Source: Deltaproteobacteria bacterium (GTDB taxonomy: Bacteria > Desulfobacterota > Binatia > HRBIN30 > JACQVA1). From it: a DNA stretch of 64,000 nucleotides. Shown piece by piece: positions 1 to 9,521 of this stretch. Below the pieces are notes generated by a model. It ran no database searches. It saw only the letters and a list, made by a program, of their open reading frames with translations, and was not told the DNA's origin. Position 1 is the first letter of the stretch. Each line of letters opens with the position of its first letter. A program made the translations under genes and the position numbers. The stretch lies in assembly GCA_016178705.1 (NCBI GenBank), contig JACOST010000028.1:254951-318950 (forward strand). The letters are read 5' to 3'.

Positions 1-1894
1 ATTCGTGCCCAGGGATCGAGACTTCGGCGTCGCAATAGAAGTTGTCGCCGGTGGCGAACTGACGCGCGAGTGCGTGATGATTCGGCGTGACGTCGTCGCC
101 GAACAACGTCAGACGACTGTCACGGCTGGCGCCCGGCAGATCGAGATCACCGAACACTTGATCGTAGGTGCGGTTCTCCTTCAGGATGAAGACCACATGC
201 TTGATCTGTTGCGACGCGCTGCTGCCGAAGTCGGGAGGCAGTGGGTGCCCGTGTTCGAGATCGCCGTCGCCAGCATGGCCATCGACCCGTTGAACCGTAA
301 CCGGGTCGAAGCCATTGAGCGCGCGCACCGTCGCGGTACCGGCATCGAGGTCGACGTGATCGACCCCATCGATGATCGACACGCTGCCTTTGATGATGCG
401 GCCAATGTAGTACGGCGTGGCTCCCAGGTTCTCGTCGCTGATGTCGATCAGTTCGGCCCCGTTGCCACCGACGCCGACACCCTTGGCGTTGGCGACGTAG
501 AGGCGCGTACCATCGTGGGTGAGTGCCAGCGCGCTCGGATACCAACCGGTGGGGATGAAGCCGAGTGACTGAAATGTGCGCGCGGCCGGATCGGCGGCGA
601 TGACTTGGACCGCGTTGATGCCCGCGTCGGCAACATAGATACGCCGTCCGTCGGCGCTCACCGTTACCGCGTCGGGGTAGAGACCCTGCAGTCCGAGCGA
701 AGCGCCGCCGGAGTCGAAGCGGTTCAGCTGTAGCTCCGTGGCTAGCGTAAAGGTTGCGGTGTCGATCACCGCGAGCGAGTCGAGGTTGGTGGCGGTAACG
801 TACAGCAGCGCGCCGTCGGGGCTGAGTGTCATGGCGGTAGGATGGCTGCCGCCGAACACGGTGCGGTTGTCGATATGCGCGCTGCGGCCGATCGGAATGG
901 ACTTCTGGAGTCGTGGCTGTGTCGGGTTGCTCAGATCGACGACGATCACCGACGAGCGCGAGAAACCGTTGGGATCGAATGGTGGCAGCGGTGCCGGAAT
1001 CAGTCCGGAGGGATTCCCATTGTTCAAACCCCACGAGGTGACGAACGCATGTTGCCCATCAGCGGCGAGCTTCACGCTGTAGGGGAAGTTGCCGAAATCA
1101 GGGCCGTGCATCGTCTCGCCGGTTTGCAGATCGACGGTCCACAACGCGTTGCTGCGCAGACCGACGACGTAGAGATAGCGCCCATCATGGCTGACGGTCA
1201 GGCCGGTCGGGAATGTACCGTCGGCCAGAGTGGCGACGACTTCCGGGGGCTGGAGTTCGCCATGTTCGAAGCGAAGGCGTTGCACCGTGTTCAAGGTGCC
1301 GTTGGGGACGAAGACTTGCTCGCCATCGGGGCTGAGCGCCAAGCCGAGATAGTGGGGCACCGGCACGCGACTCACGGTCCTCGATGCGGTTTCGATCACC
1401 TGCAGGTTGCGCTGAAAGTTGTCGTTGCCGAAGCCGTCGTTGGTGACGATCACGTGCGCTTCGTCTGGCGTGAGTGCCAGGTTGAGCGGAAACGTGTCGA
1501 TCGGCACTTGCTCGCCCATCGGCTCGACTCGGCGACCGTTGGGCAGCACGCCGCTTGCACTCGACTGCGGACCGGCGACCGCCTCGCCGGCCGGCGCCCG
1601 ATAGACCTCGATCGATGCCGGGCAAGTAGCTAGCGCAACGTTTACCGCCCGCACCAGCTCTTCCACCGTCACGAGGTGATCGCCGTTTGCATCGAGCGGA
1701 CGGCACAGCCGCAGGGCGCCACCGCTGCCCAGCGCGAGGTTCACGCCGTACACGAGTTCCTCGACCGTGACCTCGCCGTCGTCGTTGCAGTCACCGACGC
1801 AGAGCGCGCCGTGGGCGCGAGCGGGCAGGGCGGCGAGCAGGAGAGTGATGCCGAGCATCGTGACGAGGGGGCGGAAGGACTGAGACAAAGGCAT
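1..1894 (-). CDS. Secreted beta-propeller protein with EF-hand-like loops and C-terminal phosphoesterase domain (partial)
   Basis: The reading frame opens at the ATG at 1894 and stays open to the window edge, so the C-terminus is missing. Residues 1-28 form a signal peptide (MPLSQSFRPL start, ARAHG cleavage region). Two dockerin-like calcium loops follow: GDCNDDGEVTVEEL and DANGDHLVTVEEL. Next come YVTN/YncE-type propeller blades (LSPDGEQVFVPN, VSHDGRYLYVVG, LSPDGALLYVTA, VSADGRRIYVAD, LTHDGTRLYVAN). The visible end, HVVFILKENRTYDQVFGD, matches the start of the AcpA/phospholipase C-like phosphoesterase family (PF04185). Inferred role: extracytoplasmic phosphoester hydrolysis on a propeller scaffold; the substrate is unknown. 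The gene is divergent from the PPOX gene downstream. Confidence 0.85.
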   Translation of the reverse strand, partial: MPLSQSFRPLVTMLGITLLLAALPARAHGALCVGDCNDDGEVTVEELVYGVNLALGSGGALRLCRPLDANGDHLVTVEELVRAVNVALATCPASIEVYRAPAGEAVAGPQSSASGVLPNGRRVEPMGEQVPIDTFPLNLALTPDEAHVIVTNDGFGNDNFQRNLQVIETASRTVSRVPVPHYLGLALSPDGEQVFVPNGTLNTVQRLRFEHGELQPPEVVATLADGTFPTGLTVSHDGRYLYVVGLRSNALWTVDLQTGETMHGPDFGNFPYSVKLAADGQHAFVTSWGLNNGNPSGLIPAPLPPFDPNGFSRSSVIVVDLSNPTQPRLQKSIPIGRSAHIDNRTVFGGSHPTAMTLSPDGALLYVTATNLDSLAVIDTATFTLATELQLNRFDSGGASLGLQGLYPDAVTVSADGRRIYVADAGINAVQVIAADPAARTFQSLGFIPTGWYPSALALTHDGTRLYVANAKGVGVGGNGAELIDISDENLGATPYYIGRIIKGSVSIIDGVDHVDLDAGTATVRALNGFDPVTVQRVDGHAGDGDLEHGHPLPPDFGSSASQQIKHVVFILKENRTYDQVFGDLDLPGASRDSRLTLFGDDVTPNHHALARQFATGDNFYCDAEVSIPGHE

Positions 1895-2053
1895 CGCAAA
1901 TCTCCTACGTGTTGATGGCGTAACGAAGCCGCCAGCCTGCGTCAAATGAAAACTGCGAGTCGAGGAAAACTTGAGGGCCCGAGGGAAATCCGTTACCGTG
2001 CGCCGCAGGTAACTGGTTGTGGGCCGTTGCTAAGACGGCGAGGGGTGAGGTCG

Positions 2054-2464
2054 GTGGCGTATCGCTTGAGCGGGAAGGTTCTGGCGTTTGTTCGAACGCA
2101 GCGCGTGGCGCGCTTGGCAACGATCGGCCCGCGCCAGACGCCCCACAACATCGCCGTGTGTACCGTCAACGTGGCGGGTTACATCTACTTCGCAAGCGCG
2201 GCGAACGCCCGCAAGGTGCGCAACCTGCGCCGGTGCCCGAATGTTGCGTTGGCCTTTGACGCCTACACTGAGCGGTGGTCGCACTTGGCGGGTGCGATGA
2301 TTGCCGGTTCCGCGACGGTGATTGCACGCGGCCCGGTGTTCAAACGCATCCGACAATCCCTGTATCGCAAGTATCGTCAGTTCCCGCGCGTCGCGCCGAT
2401 CGTCGAGGATGAGTCGGTGATCGTGCGGATCACTCCCACTGCGTGCTTCTCGTGGGGACTGTGA
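2054..2464 (+). CDS. PPOX-fold flavin/F420-binding family protein
   Basis: A 136-residue protein of the pyridoxamine 5'-phosphate oxidase-like split-barrel family. The visible core is RVARLATIG near the N-terminus, then KVRNLRRCPNVALAFDAY and a HLAGAMIAGSATVI strand. This resembles the small PPOX-class F420- or FMN-dependent proteins (Rv1155/TIGR03668 type). The GTG start at 2054 is chosen because an AGGGGTGAGG stretch precedes it at 2041-2050; an upstream ATG at 1946 would add a basic tail unlike the family. Its TGA overlaps the ATG of the next gene by one base, so translation is likely coupled. Cofactor and substrate cannot be read from sequence. Confidence 0.75.
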   Translation: MAYRLSGKVLAFVRTQRVARLATIGPRQTPHNIAVCTVNVAGYIYFASAANARKVRNLRRCPNVALAFDAYTERWSHLAGAMIAGSATVIARGPVFKRIRQSLYRKYRQFPRVAPIVEDESVIVRITPTACFSWGL

Positions 2465-3612
2465 TGTCAGAGCGGGGAGCCGGTGCGATCATCAGTCTCT
2501 TCCTCGTGATGTTTCCGGTGGCGACGCGAGCGACTCAGCCCAACGCGAGCAAGGTCCCGGTCGCAGAGCCGCGCGCGATGGTGCTCGCGGACGCGTCGAG
2601 CGGCCGCGTGCTGCGCGAACGCAACGCCGACGAGTCGATCGCGCTCGGCGGGCTCGGACACCTGATGCTGTCGCTGCTGGTGCTGGAGCGTCTGGACTCC
2701 GGTGACTTGGTGACAGGCCTGACGCTTCCGGTCAGCGCGGGAGCCGCTGCCGTGCCGGGTGCGCGGCTCGCGCTGCGCGAAGGCGAGCAGCTTTCGATCG
2801 ATGAATTACTGCGCGCGTTGTTGGTGTCCGGGGCGCCCGACGCAGCGGCCGTGTTGGCCGAAGGGACGTTGGGGAGCCCCGCGACGGCGGTGGCGGCGAT
2901 GAACGAGCGCGCGAGTTCATTGGGGATGATCGGGACGGAGTATGGTTCGCTCAGCGGGACCGCCGCCAGCACGCGGCAACCGATCGACGTGACCACAGCG
3001 CGCGACACCGTGCGCGTCACCACTGAGTTGCTGCGGCATCCGCGCGCTCGCACGTGGGCGGCACTGAGTGGTCTGCCGTTTCGCGGCGGCACGGTTCTCT
3101 TGCGCAACCGCAACCAGATGCTCGGGACCGTAGCGGGGGTGGACGGGCTGCTGGTGACCGAGTCAACGCGCGGCGGCTCGCATCTGGTGGCGACGGCGCG
3201 TCGGGGAACGCTCGACGTGATCGCCGTGGCGCTCGGCGCCGCTGACAACAACATTCGCTACACAGCCGTTCGCGAGTGGCTCGACTGGAGCTTTGCGACG
3301 TTTGAGCGCATTGACATCGTGCGTGTCGGTGAGCCGCTCCGCATTCCCGTGCGAGTGCGCGGTGGGCTCGAAGGCCATTTGGTGCCGGTGGCCGGTACCG
3401 GCTGCTCACTCCTCCGACGACATGGAGAAGAGCACCACTTCGAACTGGGCTTCCAATTGCCGGACGTGTTAGCGGCGCCGATTGTCCGCGATCAGCGCGT
3501 TGGCGAAATCGTGATCCGCGAGAATGATCTGGTGGTCGCGGTCGTGCCGGCGGTAAGCCCGGCCGACTTTCCCGCCGCCGACAGCGTGCTGTCGACGGCG
3601 GGCAGTCCGTGA
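2464..3612 (+). CDS. DacA-like (PBP5/6, S11) protein with degenerate active site
   Basis: A 382-residue exported protein with a signal peptide at 1-27 (ending ATRAT) and the overall fold order of D-alanyl-D-alanine carboxypeptidases: [20 protein letters not shown], a helical region, [12 protein letters not shown] and a C-terminal beta domain. Every catalytic motif is altered. SxxK, usually in PASLTKxMT, is [10 protein letters not shown]. SxN reads SGAPDAA instead of S[GA]NDA. KTG, usually VDGLKTGHT, reads [10 protein letters not shown]. It should therefore not form an acyl-enzyme; a binding or scaffolding role in peptidoglycan is inference. It starts inside the stop codon of the PPOX gene. 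Confidence 0.8.
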   Translation: MSERGAGAIISLFLVMFPVATRATQPNASKVPVAEPRAMVLADASSGRVLRERNADESIALGGLGHLMLSLLVLERLDSGDLVTGLTLPVSAGAAAVPGARLALREGEQLSIDELLRALLVSGAPDAAAVLAEGTLGSPATAVAAMNERASSLGMIGTEYGSLSGTAASTRQPIDVTTARDTVRVTTELLRHPRARTWAALSGLPFRGGTVLLRNRNQMLGTVAGVDGLLVTESTRGGSHLVATARRGTLDVIAVALGAADNNIRYTAVREWLDWSFATFERIDIVRVGEPLRIPVRVRGGLEGHLVPVAGTGCSLLRRHGEEHHFELGFQLPDVLAAPIVRDQRVGEIVIRENDLVVAVVPAVSPADFPAADSVLSTAGSP

Positions 3613-3616
3613 GGTC

Positions 3617-3633
3617 GTCGCCCGATCGGCGAC
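3617..3633. terminator. Short hairpin between convergent genes
   Basis: GTCGCC / GGCGAC forms a 6-bp stem with a 5-nt loop in the 28-nt gap between the convergent dacA-like and hppA genes. There is no T-run. It could be a weak bidirectional terminator. Confidence 0.3.
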
Positions 3634-3640
3634 TGCGGCT

Positions 3641-5749
3641 TCAGATGAACAATGGCGCCATCACCAAGGTGATGGTGCTGAGCAGCTTGATTAGAACGTG
3701 CAAACTCGGACCGGCCGTATCCTTGAACGGATCGCCGACGGTGTCGCCGACGACCGCGGCCTTGTGGGTCTCAGAGCGCTTGCCGCCGTACTGACCCATC
3801 TCGATATACTTCTTGGCGTTGTCCCACGCGCCGCCAGAGTTGTTGAGAAAGGTGGCCATCAAGATGCCGGTGATGGTGCCGACCATCAGGAAGGCGGCGA
3901 CCGTCTCGGCGCCGAGCCCCAAGGGGCGAAACAGCACGCCGACCACGATCGGCATGCTCACGGCGAGCACCCCGGGCATTATCATTTCCTTGAGCGCTCC
4001 GACGGTGACGATGTCGACGCAGCGGCCGTAGTCCGGCTTTGACGTCCCCTGCAGGATGCCGGGGTTCTCCTTGAACTGCCTCCGCACTTCGTTGATGACG
4101 TAGTAGGCGGCTTTGCCGACCGCGCGGATCGCCAACGCGGAGAACAGAAACACCAGCATCGCGCCCAACAGCCCGCCGACGAAAACTTCTGGTTTGGAGA
4201 TGTCCACCGCGGCCAGCTTGTGGCCGTAGTGGCCGACCTCATCGAGATAGGCCGAAAACAGCAGGAACGCGGCGAGCGCGGCGGAGCCGATGGCGTATCC
4301 TTTGGTGAGCGCCTTGGTGGTGTTGCCGACGGCGTCGAGTCGGTCGGTCTTCTTGCGGATGTCTTCGGGTTGCTGACTCATCTCGACGATGCCGCCGGCG
4401 TTGTCGGTAATCGGGCCGAAGGTGTCCATCGCCAAGATGTAGGCTGCGGTGCCGAGCATGCCCATGGTCGCGACGGCCGTGCCGAACAGTCCCGCGTGCT
4501 CCACGCCCGAGGCCTTGCCGAGGTAGAAAGAGGAGACGATGGCAATGGAGATGACGATGGTTGGAATCGCAGTGCATTCGAGGCCGACGGCGATGCCGGT
4601 GATGATGTTGGTGGCGGGGCCGGTCTGCGAGGCCTCAGCGATCGACTTCACCGGACGATATTTGTACTCCGTGTAGTACTGCGTGATGTACACGAACGCT
4701 TGCGCCATCGCGATGCCAACGATGCCGCAGGCGAAGAAGTACTTCCACGCATCCGGTGCCTTGTCAGTCGACAACATCGTGTAGGAGGCAACGAGGAACC
4801 CGGCGGCGGCCAGCGCTGACGCAACATAATAGCCGCGGTTGAGCGCATCCATCGGGTCGGCATCCTCGCGTGTCTTGACGACCATGATGCCAACGATCGA
4901 AGCGAGCAGGCCGAACGCGCGCGCCACCAGCGGGAAGAGGATGCCCTTGAGCCCGAAGTACGGAAACAGGCTGACGCCCAAGATCATCGCGCCGATGTTC
5001 TCGGCGGCGGTCGATTCGAACAGGTCCGCGCCGCGACCGGCGCAATCACCGACGTTGTCGCCGACCAGATCGGCAATGACCGCCGGATTGCGAGGATCGT
5101 CTTCGGGAATGCCGGCTTCAACTTTCCCGACCAGATCGGCGCCGACATCGGCGGCCTTGGTATAGATTCCACCCCCGAGCTGGGCGAACAGCGCGACGAA
5201 CGACGCGCCAAAGCCGTAGCCGACGATGATGAACGGAATCTTCTGCGGTTCGTATCCGAGTTGATTCAACACGGCGTATAGGCCACCGACGCCGAGCAAG
5301 CTCATCGCCACCACGAATAAGCCCGAGACGGCGCCGCCACGGAGGGCGATCTGCAGCGCGTCGTTGAGGCTGGTGCGGGCGGCAGAGGCGGTGCGAATGT
5401 TGGTGCGGATCGACACCCACATGCCCACGTAGCCGGCAATGACCGAGCAGGACGCACCGAATGCGAACGACAACGTGGTCCACATGGCCATCCGCATCGG
5501 TCCCACCGGATCCGACGGATTCGGTGTCCGCACGAAGGCATAGAGGACGAAGATCACGCCGGCGACGACAATCGAGAGCGTCCCGATGGTGCGGTTCTGG
5601 CGCCGCAGGAACGCCTCCGCTCCCTCGCGGATCGCGTTGGAAATCTCCTGCATGGCCGCAGTGCCGGTGTCCTTGGCGAGCACGAGCTGCGCCAGATATC
5701 CGGCGAAGCCGAGCGAGAACACGCTGATAGCCAAAACCATAATGATCAT
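3641..5749 (-). CDS. hppA: Membrane-bound H+-translocating pyrophosphatase, K+-independent type
   Basis: A 702-residue polytopic membrane enzyme that couples PPi hydrolysis to proton pumping. The substrate loop is clear: [14 protein letters not shown] followed by [20 protein letters not shown]. The second conserved loop ends the protein ([14 protein letters not shown]). The ion-selectivity motif reads [10 protein letters not shown], with Lys where K+-dependent enzymes carry Ala, so the K+-independent class is indicated. The ATG at 5749 is preferred over a start at 5929 because GGGAGG precedes it and the protein begins with a hydrophobic helix ([15 protein letters not shown]). It stands alone and converges with the dacA-like gene. 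Confidence 0.96.
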   Translation of the reverse strand: MIIMVLAISVFSLGFAGYLAQLVLAKDTGTAAMQEISNAIREGAEAFLRRQNRTIGTLSIVVAGVIFVLYAFVRTPNPSDPVGPMRMAMWTTLSFAFGASCSVIAGYVGMWVSIRTNIRTASAARTSLNDALQIALRGGAVSGLFVVAMSLLGVGGLYAVLNQLGYEPQKIPFIIVGYGFGASFVALFAQLGGGIYTKAADVGADLVGKVEAGIPEDDPRNPAVIADLVGDNVGDCAGRGADLFESTAAENIGAMILGVSLFPYFGLKGILFPLVARAFGLLASIVGIMVVKTREDADPMDALNRGYYVASALAAAGFLVASYTMLSTDKAPDAWKYFFACGIVGIAMAQAFVYITQYYTEYKYRPVKSIAEASQTGPATNIITGIAVGLECTAIPTIVISIAIVSSFYLGKASGVEHAGLFGTAVATMGMLGTAAYILAMDTFGPITDNAGGIVEMSQQPEDIRKKTDRLDAVGNTTKALTKGYAIGSAALAAFLLFSAYLDEVGHYGHKLAAVDISKPEVFVGGLLGAMLVFLFSALAIRAVGKAAYYVINEVRRQFKENPGILQGTSKPDYGRCVDIVTVGALKEMIMPGVLAVSMPIVVGVLFRPLGLGAETVAAFLMVGTITGILMATFLNNSGGAWDNAKKYIEMGQYGGKRSETHKAAVVGDTVGDPFKDTAGPSLHVLIKLLSTITLVMAPLFI

Positions 5750-6090
5750 TGTGTGAGTTGCCTCCCTTTCAATCTCTCCCGCGTCACAGTGTCCCGTCAC
5801 TGTGCCTGTGGGATCGCCGCCCCTTCTGATCGAACCTGTCGTGAACTGCGACCTGCGCGCCGCCCACCGCGCCCGGCTTCGTCGCGGGCGGGCCGCCGAC
5901 TTCGCTCGGACCTCAACGGGACCGAGCAAGCAGTCGGGGCTGACAAAAGTAACGGTCTCCTATGCCAAAAACGCTTTCCAAACACAATCGGTGCTGCGCT
6001 TCGGCCGTCGGCCCTTGCAACTGTACGGGGCCGTGCTTAAGTGAGGCGCCGCACCTACCCCTGAGATCCGATACGAGAGGAGCCACCATC
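5750..6090. other. Divergent intergenic region hppA / groEL
   Basis: This 341-bp stretch between divergent hppA and groEL must hold both promoters. I see no CIRCE operator (TTAGCACTC-N9-GAGTGCTAA) and no groES. A weak CTGACA-N15-TATGCC pair at 5940-5966 is the only promoter-like element I noticed, and its spacing is poor. No small gene is supported. Confidence 0.5.
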
Positions 6091-7719
6091 ATGTCTGCCA
6101 AGACAATCCACTTGCATACCCGTGCCCGCGAAGGTCTGCTCGCCGGCGTAAATGTACTCGCTGACGCAGCCATGGTCACGCTCGGGCCACGCGGCCGGAA
6201 TGTCCTGATTGAGAAATCATACGGGGCTCCAGTGATCACGAAGGACGGCGCCACTGTCGTCAAGGAGATCGAGCTCGAGGGTAAGTTCGAAAACATGGGC
6301 GCGAAGCTGCTGCGCGAGGTGGCGCAGAAGACCAACGACAGCGCCGGTGATGGCACCACGACCGCCACGGTCCTGGCTCGCGCCATCGTGCGCGAGGGAC
6401 TGCGCCTCGTGGCGGCCGGCATGGATCCGATGGAGCTCAAGCGCGGCATCGATCTCGCGGTGGCGAAGGCCGTCGAAGCCATCCAACAGCAGAGCCGGCC
6501 GGTCAAGAGCCGCGCCAGCATTGCCCAGGTCGGCATTATCGCTGCCAACGGCGATACTGAGATCGGCGACCTGCTCGGCGGCGCGATGGAGAAGGCGGGC
6601 AAGGATGGCGTGATCACCGTCGAGGAAGCCAAAGGCCTCGACACCACGCTCGACATCGTCGAAGGGATGCGGTTCGATCGCGGTTACCAATCGCCGTACT
6701 TCGTCACCAACCCGGAAAAAATGATCACCGAGTTGGACGATCCTTACATTCTCCTGCACGAGAAGAAGATCTCGAATCTGCGCGATCTGCTGCCGCTGCT
6801 CGAAAAAGTTGCGCAATCCGGAAAGCCGCTGCTGATCATCTCGGAGGACTTGGAAGGCGAAGCGCTCGCCGCCTTGGTCGTGAACAAGCTGCGCGGCACG
6901 CTCAAATGTGCCGCTGCCAAGGCCCCTGGGTTCGGTGATCGTCGCAAGGCGATGCTCGAAGACTTGGCGATCCTCACTGCGGGCCGGCTCGTCGCCGAAG
7001 AACTCGGTATCAAGCTCGAGGGTGTGACTCTCAAGGACCTGGGCCGCGCCAAACGGGTCGAGATGGACAAGGACAACACGACCATTGTCGATGGAGCCGG
7101 CAAGAAGGATACGATTCAGGGCCGCATCAGCCAGATCCGGGCGCAAATTGAAGAAACGACCTCCGACTACGACCGCGAGAAGTTGCAGGAGCGGCTGGCG
7201 AAGCTGGCCGGCGGCGTGGCGGTGTTGAAGATCGGTGCGGCAACCGAAGTTGAAATGAAGGAACGCAAAGCGCGCGCCGACGACGCGATGCACGCGGTCA
7301 AAGCGGCGGTCGAAGAAGGGATTGTCGCTGGCGGCGGGGTCGCGTTGCTGCGGGCGCAAGCCGCGCTCGACAAGCTGAAGGTGGATGGCGAGCGCGCCAA
7401 CGGCGTCGAAATCGTGCGGCGAGCGATGGAAGAGCCGCTCCGGCAATTGGCGGCCAATGCGGGGGCCGAGCCCTCGGTGGTCGTGGCGCGAGTGCGCGAC
7501 GGTGCCGACGATTTCGGCTTCAATGCGTCGAGCGAAGAGTTCGAACCGCTCATCAAGGCCGGCATCGTCGATCCGGTGAAAGTTGTCCGCACGGCGTTGC
7601 AAAATGCGGCCAGCGTGGCGTCGCTGCTGATCACGACCGAGGCGGCGATTGCCGAGAAGCCGAAGAAGAAGGCCGGTGCTCCCGCACCCGGCGGCGAAGA
7701 TTTCGACGACGAGTACTAG
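6091..7719 (+). CDS. groEL: 60-kDa chaperonin GroEL
   Basis: A 542-residue chaperonin that folds proteins in an ATP-driven double ring in the cytoplasm. Hallmarks are visible: [34 protein letters not shown] (nucleotide site), [15 protein letters not shown] in the apical domain, and [12 protein letters not shown] near the C-terminus. The C-terminal tail is acidic (GGEDFDDEY) rather than the GGM repeat of GroEL1 proteins. The ATG at 6091 has AGAGGAG eight bases upstream. No groES lies next to it, so either groES is elsewhere or this is a secondary copy. The first apical-domain helix region and length are normal. Confidence 0.97.
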   Translation: MSAKTIHLHTRAREGLLAGVNVLADAAMVTLGPRGRNVLIEKSYGAPVITKDGATVVKEIELEGKFENMGAKLLREVAQKTNDSAGDGTTTATVLARAIVREGLRLVAAGMDPMELKRGIDLAVAKAVEAIQQQSRPVKSRASIAQVGIIAANGDTEIGDLLGGAMEKAGKDGVITVEEAKGLDTTLDIVEGMRFDRGYQSPYFVTNPEKMITELDDPYILLHEKKISNLRDLLPLLEKVAQSGKPLLIISEDLEGEALAALVVNKLRGTLKCAAAKAPGFGDRRKAMLEDLAILTAGRLVAEELGIKLEGVTLKDLGRAKRVEMDKDNTTIVDGAGKKDTIQGRISQIRAQIEETTSDYDREKLQERLAKLAGGVAVLKIGAATEVEMKERKARADDAMHAVKAAVEEGIVAGGGVALLRAQAALDKLKVDGERANGVEIVRRAMEEPLRQLAANAGAEPSVVVARVRDGADDFGFNASSEEFEPLIKAGIVDPVKVVRTALQNAASVASLLITTEAAIAEKPKKKAGAPAPGGEDFDDEY

Positions 7720-7846
7720 GCGGTATTGGTCAGCAAAACTTTTGCCCTTTCCGTACCGGAAACCCCTTGCGGGCTTGGACGATTTGTGCAAAAGAACACA
7801 GCCAATTGGAGCCCACGCCACATTGGCGAGAAGGAGGACAGGAACA

Positions 7847-8098
7847 ATGGGGATTCGAAAGGGATCGCGGGTCGCGGTTGCGCTGGTTGGCTCGGTGCTC
7901 CTCGCGGGGTTGACCGTCGGCTGCACAGCGAAGATTGCACCGGAAGATATGGCACGCATCGACGCAGCGGCTAGCAAGTCGGAAGCGGCAGCCAGCCGGG
8001 CGGAGGCGGCAGCGAAGAGCGCCGGAGATGCCGCGGCCAAGGCTCAGGCGGCCGCCGAGCGCGCCGAGGCCATGTTCAAGAAGACGACTCACAAGTAA
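7847..8098 (+). CDS. Small alanine-zipper lipoprotein (Lpp/OprI-like), copy 1
   Basis: An 83-residue envelope protein. A basic N-terminus (MGIRKGSRVAVAL) and hydrophobic segment lead to a lipobox-like LAGLTVGC at residues 18-25. The mature part is an alanine-rich heptad helix (AAASKSEAAASRAEAAAKSA) ending in KKTTHK. This is the architecture of Lpp/OprI-type murein lipoproteins, in which a trimeric alanine zipper may be attached to peptidoglycan through a terminal Lys; attachment here is inference. AAGGAGG at 7831-7837 sets the start. It lies 127 bp after groEL and is followed by a second copy. Confidence 0.75.
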   Translation: MGIRKGSRVAVALVGSVLLAGLTVGCTAKIAPEDMARIDAAASKSEAAASRAEAAAKSAGDAAAKAQAAAERAEAMFKKTTHK

Positions 8099-8155
8099 CC
8101 TTCGCCAGCAGTGATCGAACTGACGGCGCACCGGCAAACAGAAGGACTTAGGATT

Positions 8156-8410
8156 ATGCGAAACACACACGGACGAGTTGCAGTTGCGTTGTTCGGTTCA
8201 ATGCTCCTCGCGGGCGTGACCGTCGGCTGTACGCAGAAGGCGGAGATTGACCCGGCCCAGATGGCTCGCATCGAAGGTGCGGCCAGCAAGTCGGAAGCGG
8301 CGGCGAGCAGGGCTGAGGCAGCAGCGAAAGCTGCGGCTGACGCGGCGACTCGCGCACAAGCCGCGGCTGACAAGGCCGCGAGCATGTTGCCGCACAAATT
8401 CAAGAAATAG
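8156..8410 (+). CDS. Small alanine-zipper lipoprotein, copy 2
   Basis: An 84-residue paralogue of the preceding gene: same layout of basic start, hydrophobic segment, lipobox-like LAGVTVGC, then MARIEGAASKSEAAASRAEA and a C-terminal lysine pair (HKFKK). The two differ mainly between the lipid-attachment Cys and the helix (TQKAEIDPAQ against TAKIAPED). It is 57 bp downstream of copy 1 and is closed by a strong intrinsic terminator, so the pair probably forms one transcript, possibly with groEL. The likely role is a structural outer-membrane or murein lipoprotein. Confidence 0.75.
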   Translation: MRNTHGRVAVALFGSMLLAGVTVGCTQKAEIDPAQMARIEGAASKSEAAASRAEAAAKAAADAATRAQAAADKAASMLPHKFKK

Positions 8411-8436
8411 GAACGACCACCAGTCGTTGCGAAACG

Positions 8437-8468
8437 AAGCGACCCCATCCGTGGGGTCGCTTTTTTTT
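8437..8468 (+). terminator. Strong intrinsic terminator
   Basis: A perfect 11-bp stem (AAGCGACCCCA / TGGGGTCGCTT) with a TCCG loop runs into eight consecutive T residues. It ends the lipoprotein pair and faces the 3' end of the minus-strand alcohol dehydrogenase. Confidence 0.93.
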
Positions 8469-8482
8469 CGTCCCGCGCGCGG

Positions 8483-9517
8483 TCAGCGACGCGGGAAGCA
8501 AACCAACGTCTTGATCGCCGACTTGTCTTGCGCCGCAACGCGGTAGGCCTCGCCGGCTTGTGCCAACTCGAACCGATGCGTCACCACGTGGCGGGCGCGA
8601 ACCACGCCGGCCTCGATCAATGCCAACGCGGTGCGGGTCTCGCGGGGACCGCACGAATAGCTCGGCACCAGCCGCAGTTCACGGAAGTAGTAGTCGAACG
8701 TCGACAGCGACAGGCGCGCATCCGGTTCGGTTCCCATGAACTGGATCACGGTCCCGCCGCGCGCAGCGCATCCGAGGCCGGCTTCGATCGCCTCGACTGT
8801 GGCCGGGCCGGCGATCACCACTTCGGCGCCCTCGCCATCGGTGGCGGCGAGTACCTGCTCGCGCAGATCGCCGGTCCGCGCATCGATTACAACATCTGCG
8901 CCGAGGGAGGCGGCGTGCGCGCAGCGGCTTGGCACCAAATCCGTGGCCAGAATCTGCCGCGCGCCAAAGTGCCGCGCTAGCAACACATGCATCTGTCCCA
9001 TCACGCCGAGGCCGATGACTAACACCGACGCGTCGGTCAGGTTGCCGGCGCGCTGCAGTGACTTCACCACGCACGCCACCGGCTCGATCAACGCACCATC
9101 GTCATCGCCGATCCCATCGGATAACGCCAGTGTATCGACCGCCAGATTGATTTCCGGCACCAAGAAGTACTCTGCCATACCGCCGGGAACGATGTGCGTG
9201 GTGCGCCACGTCGCGCACTGTACGAACTCCCCGCGGCGGCAGGCTCGGCAATTGAGACACGGAGCGTGGTGATGGACGAACACGCGCTGACCCGGCCGCC
9301 ACGCATCGGCGACGTCCCGACCGACTTCGACGATCTCACCAACCGGTTCGTGCCCAAACACCAACGGCGCCTTCTTGCGAATGTACCACGGCACGACGTC
9401 GCCGGAACAGATGCCGCAGGCACGAGTGCGCACTAGCGCGTCACGTGGGCCGACTGGCGGCACCGGGGCTTCCTCGATGCGTACATCGAGGAAATCGTAG
9501 AGGCGCGCAACTTTCAC
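8483..9517 (-). CDS. Zinc-dependent alcohol dehydrogenase (MDR superfamily), gene 2 of pair
   Basis: A 344-residue medium-chain dehydrogenase of the sorbitol/threonine dehydrogenase type. Catalytic-zinc ligands sit in ACGICSGD and GHEPVGE. The structural-zinc cysteines are in APCLNCRACRRGEFVQC. The NAD(P) Rossmann turn is VIGLGVMGQ. The substrate is not readable. It begins 4 bases after the stop of the upstream dehydrogenase (9522-10637), so the two are co-transcribed and may act on successive or related substrates. Confidence 0.85.
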   Translation of the reverse strand: MKVARLYDFLDVRIEEAPVPPVGPRDALVRTRACGICSGDVVPWYIRKKAPLVFGHEPVGEIVEVGRDVADAWRPGQRVFVHHHAPCLNCRACRRGEFVQCATWRTTHIVPGGMAEYFLVPEINLAVDTLALSDGIGDDDGALIEPVACVVKSLQRAGNLTDASVLVIGLGVMGQMHVLLARHFGARQILATDLVPSRCAHAASLGADVVIDARTGDLREQVLAATDGEGAEVVIAGPATVEAIEAGLGCAARGGTVIQFMGTEPDARLSLSTFDYYFRELRLVPSYSCGPRETRTALALIEAGVVRARHVVTHRFELAQAGEAYRVAAQDKSAIKTLVCFPRR

Positions 9518-9521
9518 AGGG

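Noticed and set aside
147-1034. Arg-rich minus-strand ORF in the first kilobase
   Set aside because: It is out of frame with the continuous beta-propeller reading frame and has shadow-type composition.
5940-5966. CTGACA/TATGCC as the groEL promoter
   Set aside because: The 15-bp spacer and poor -10 element are too weak to list as a promoter.
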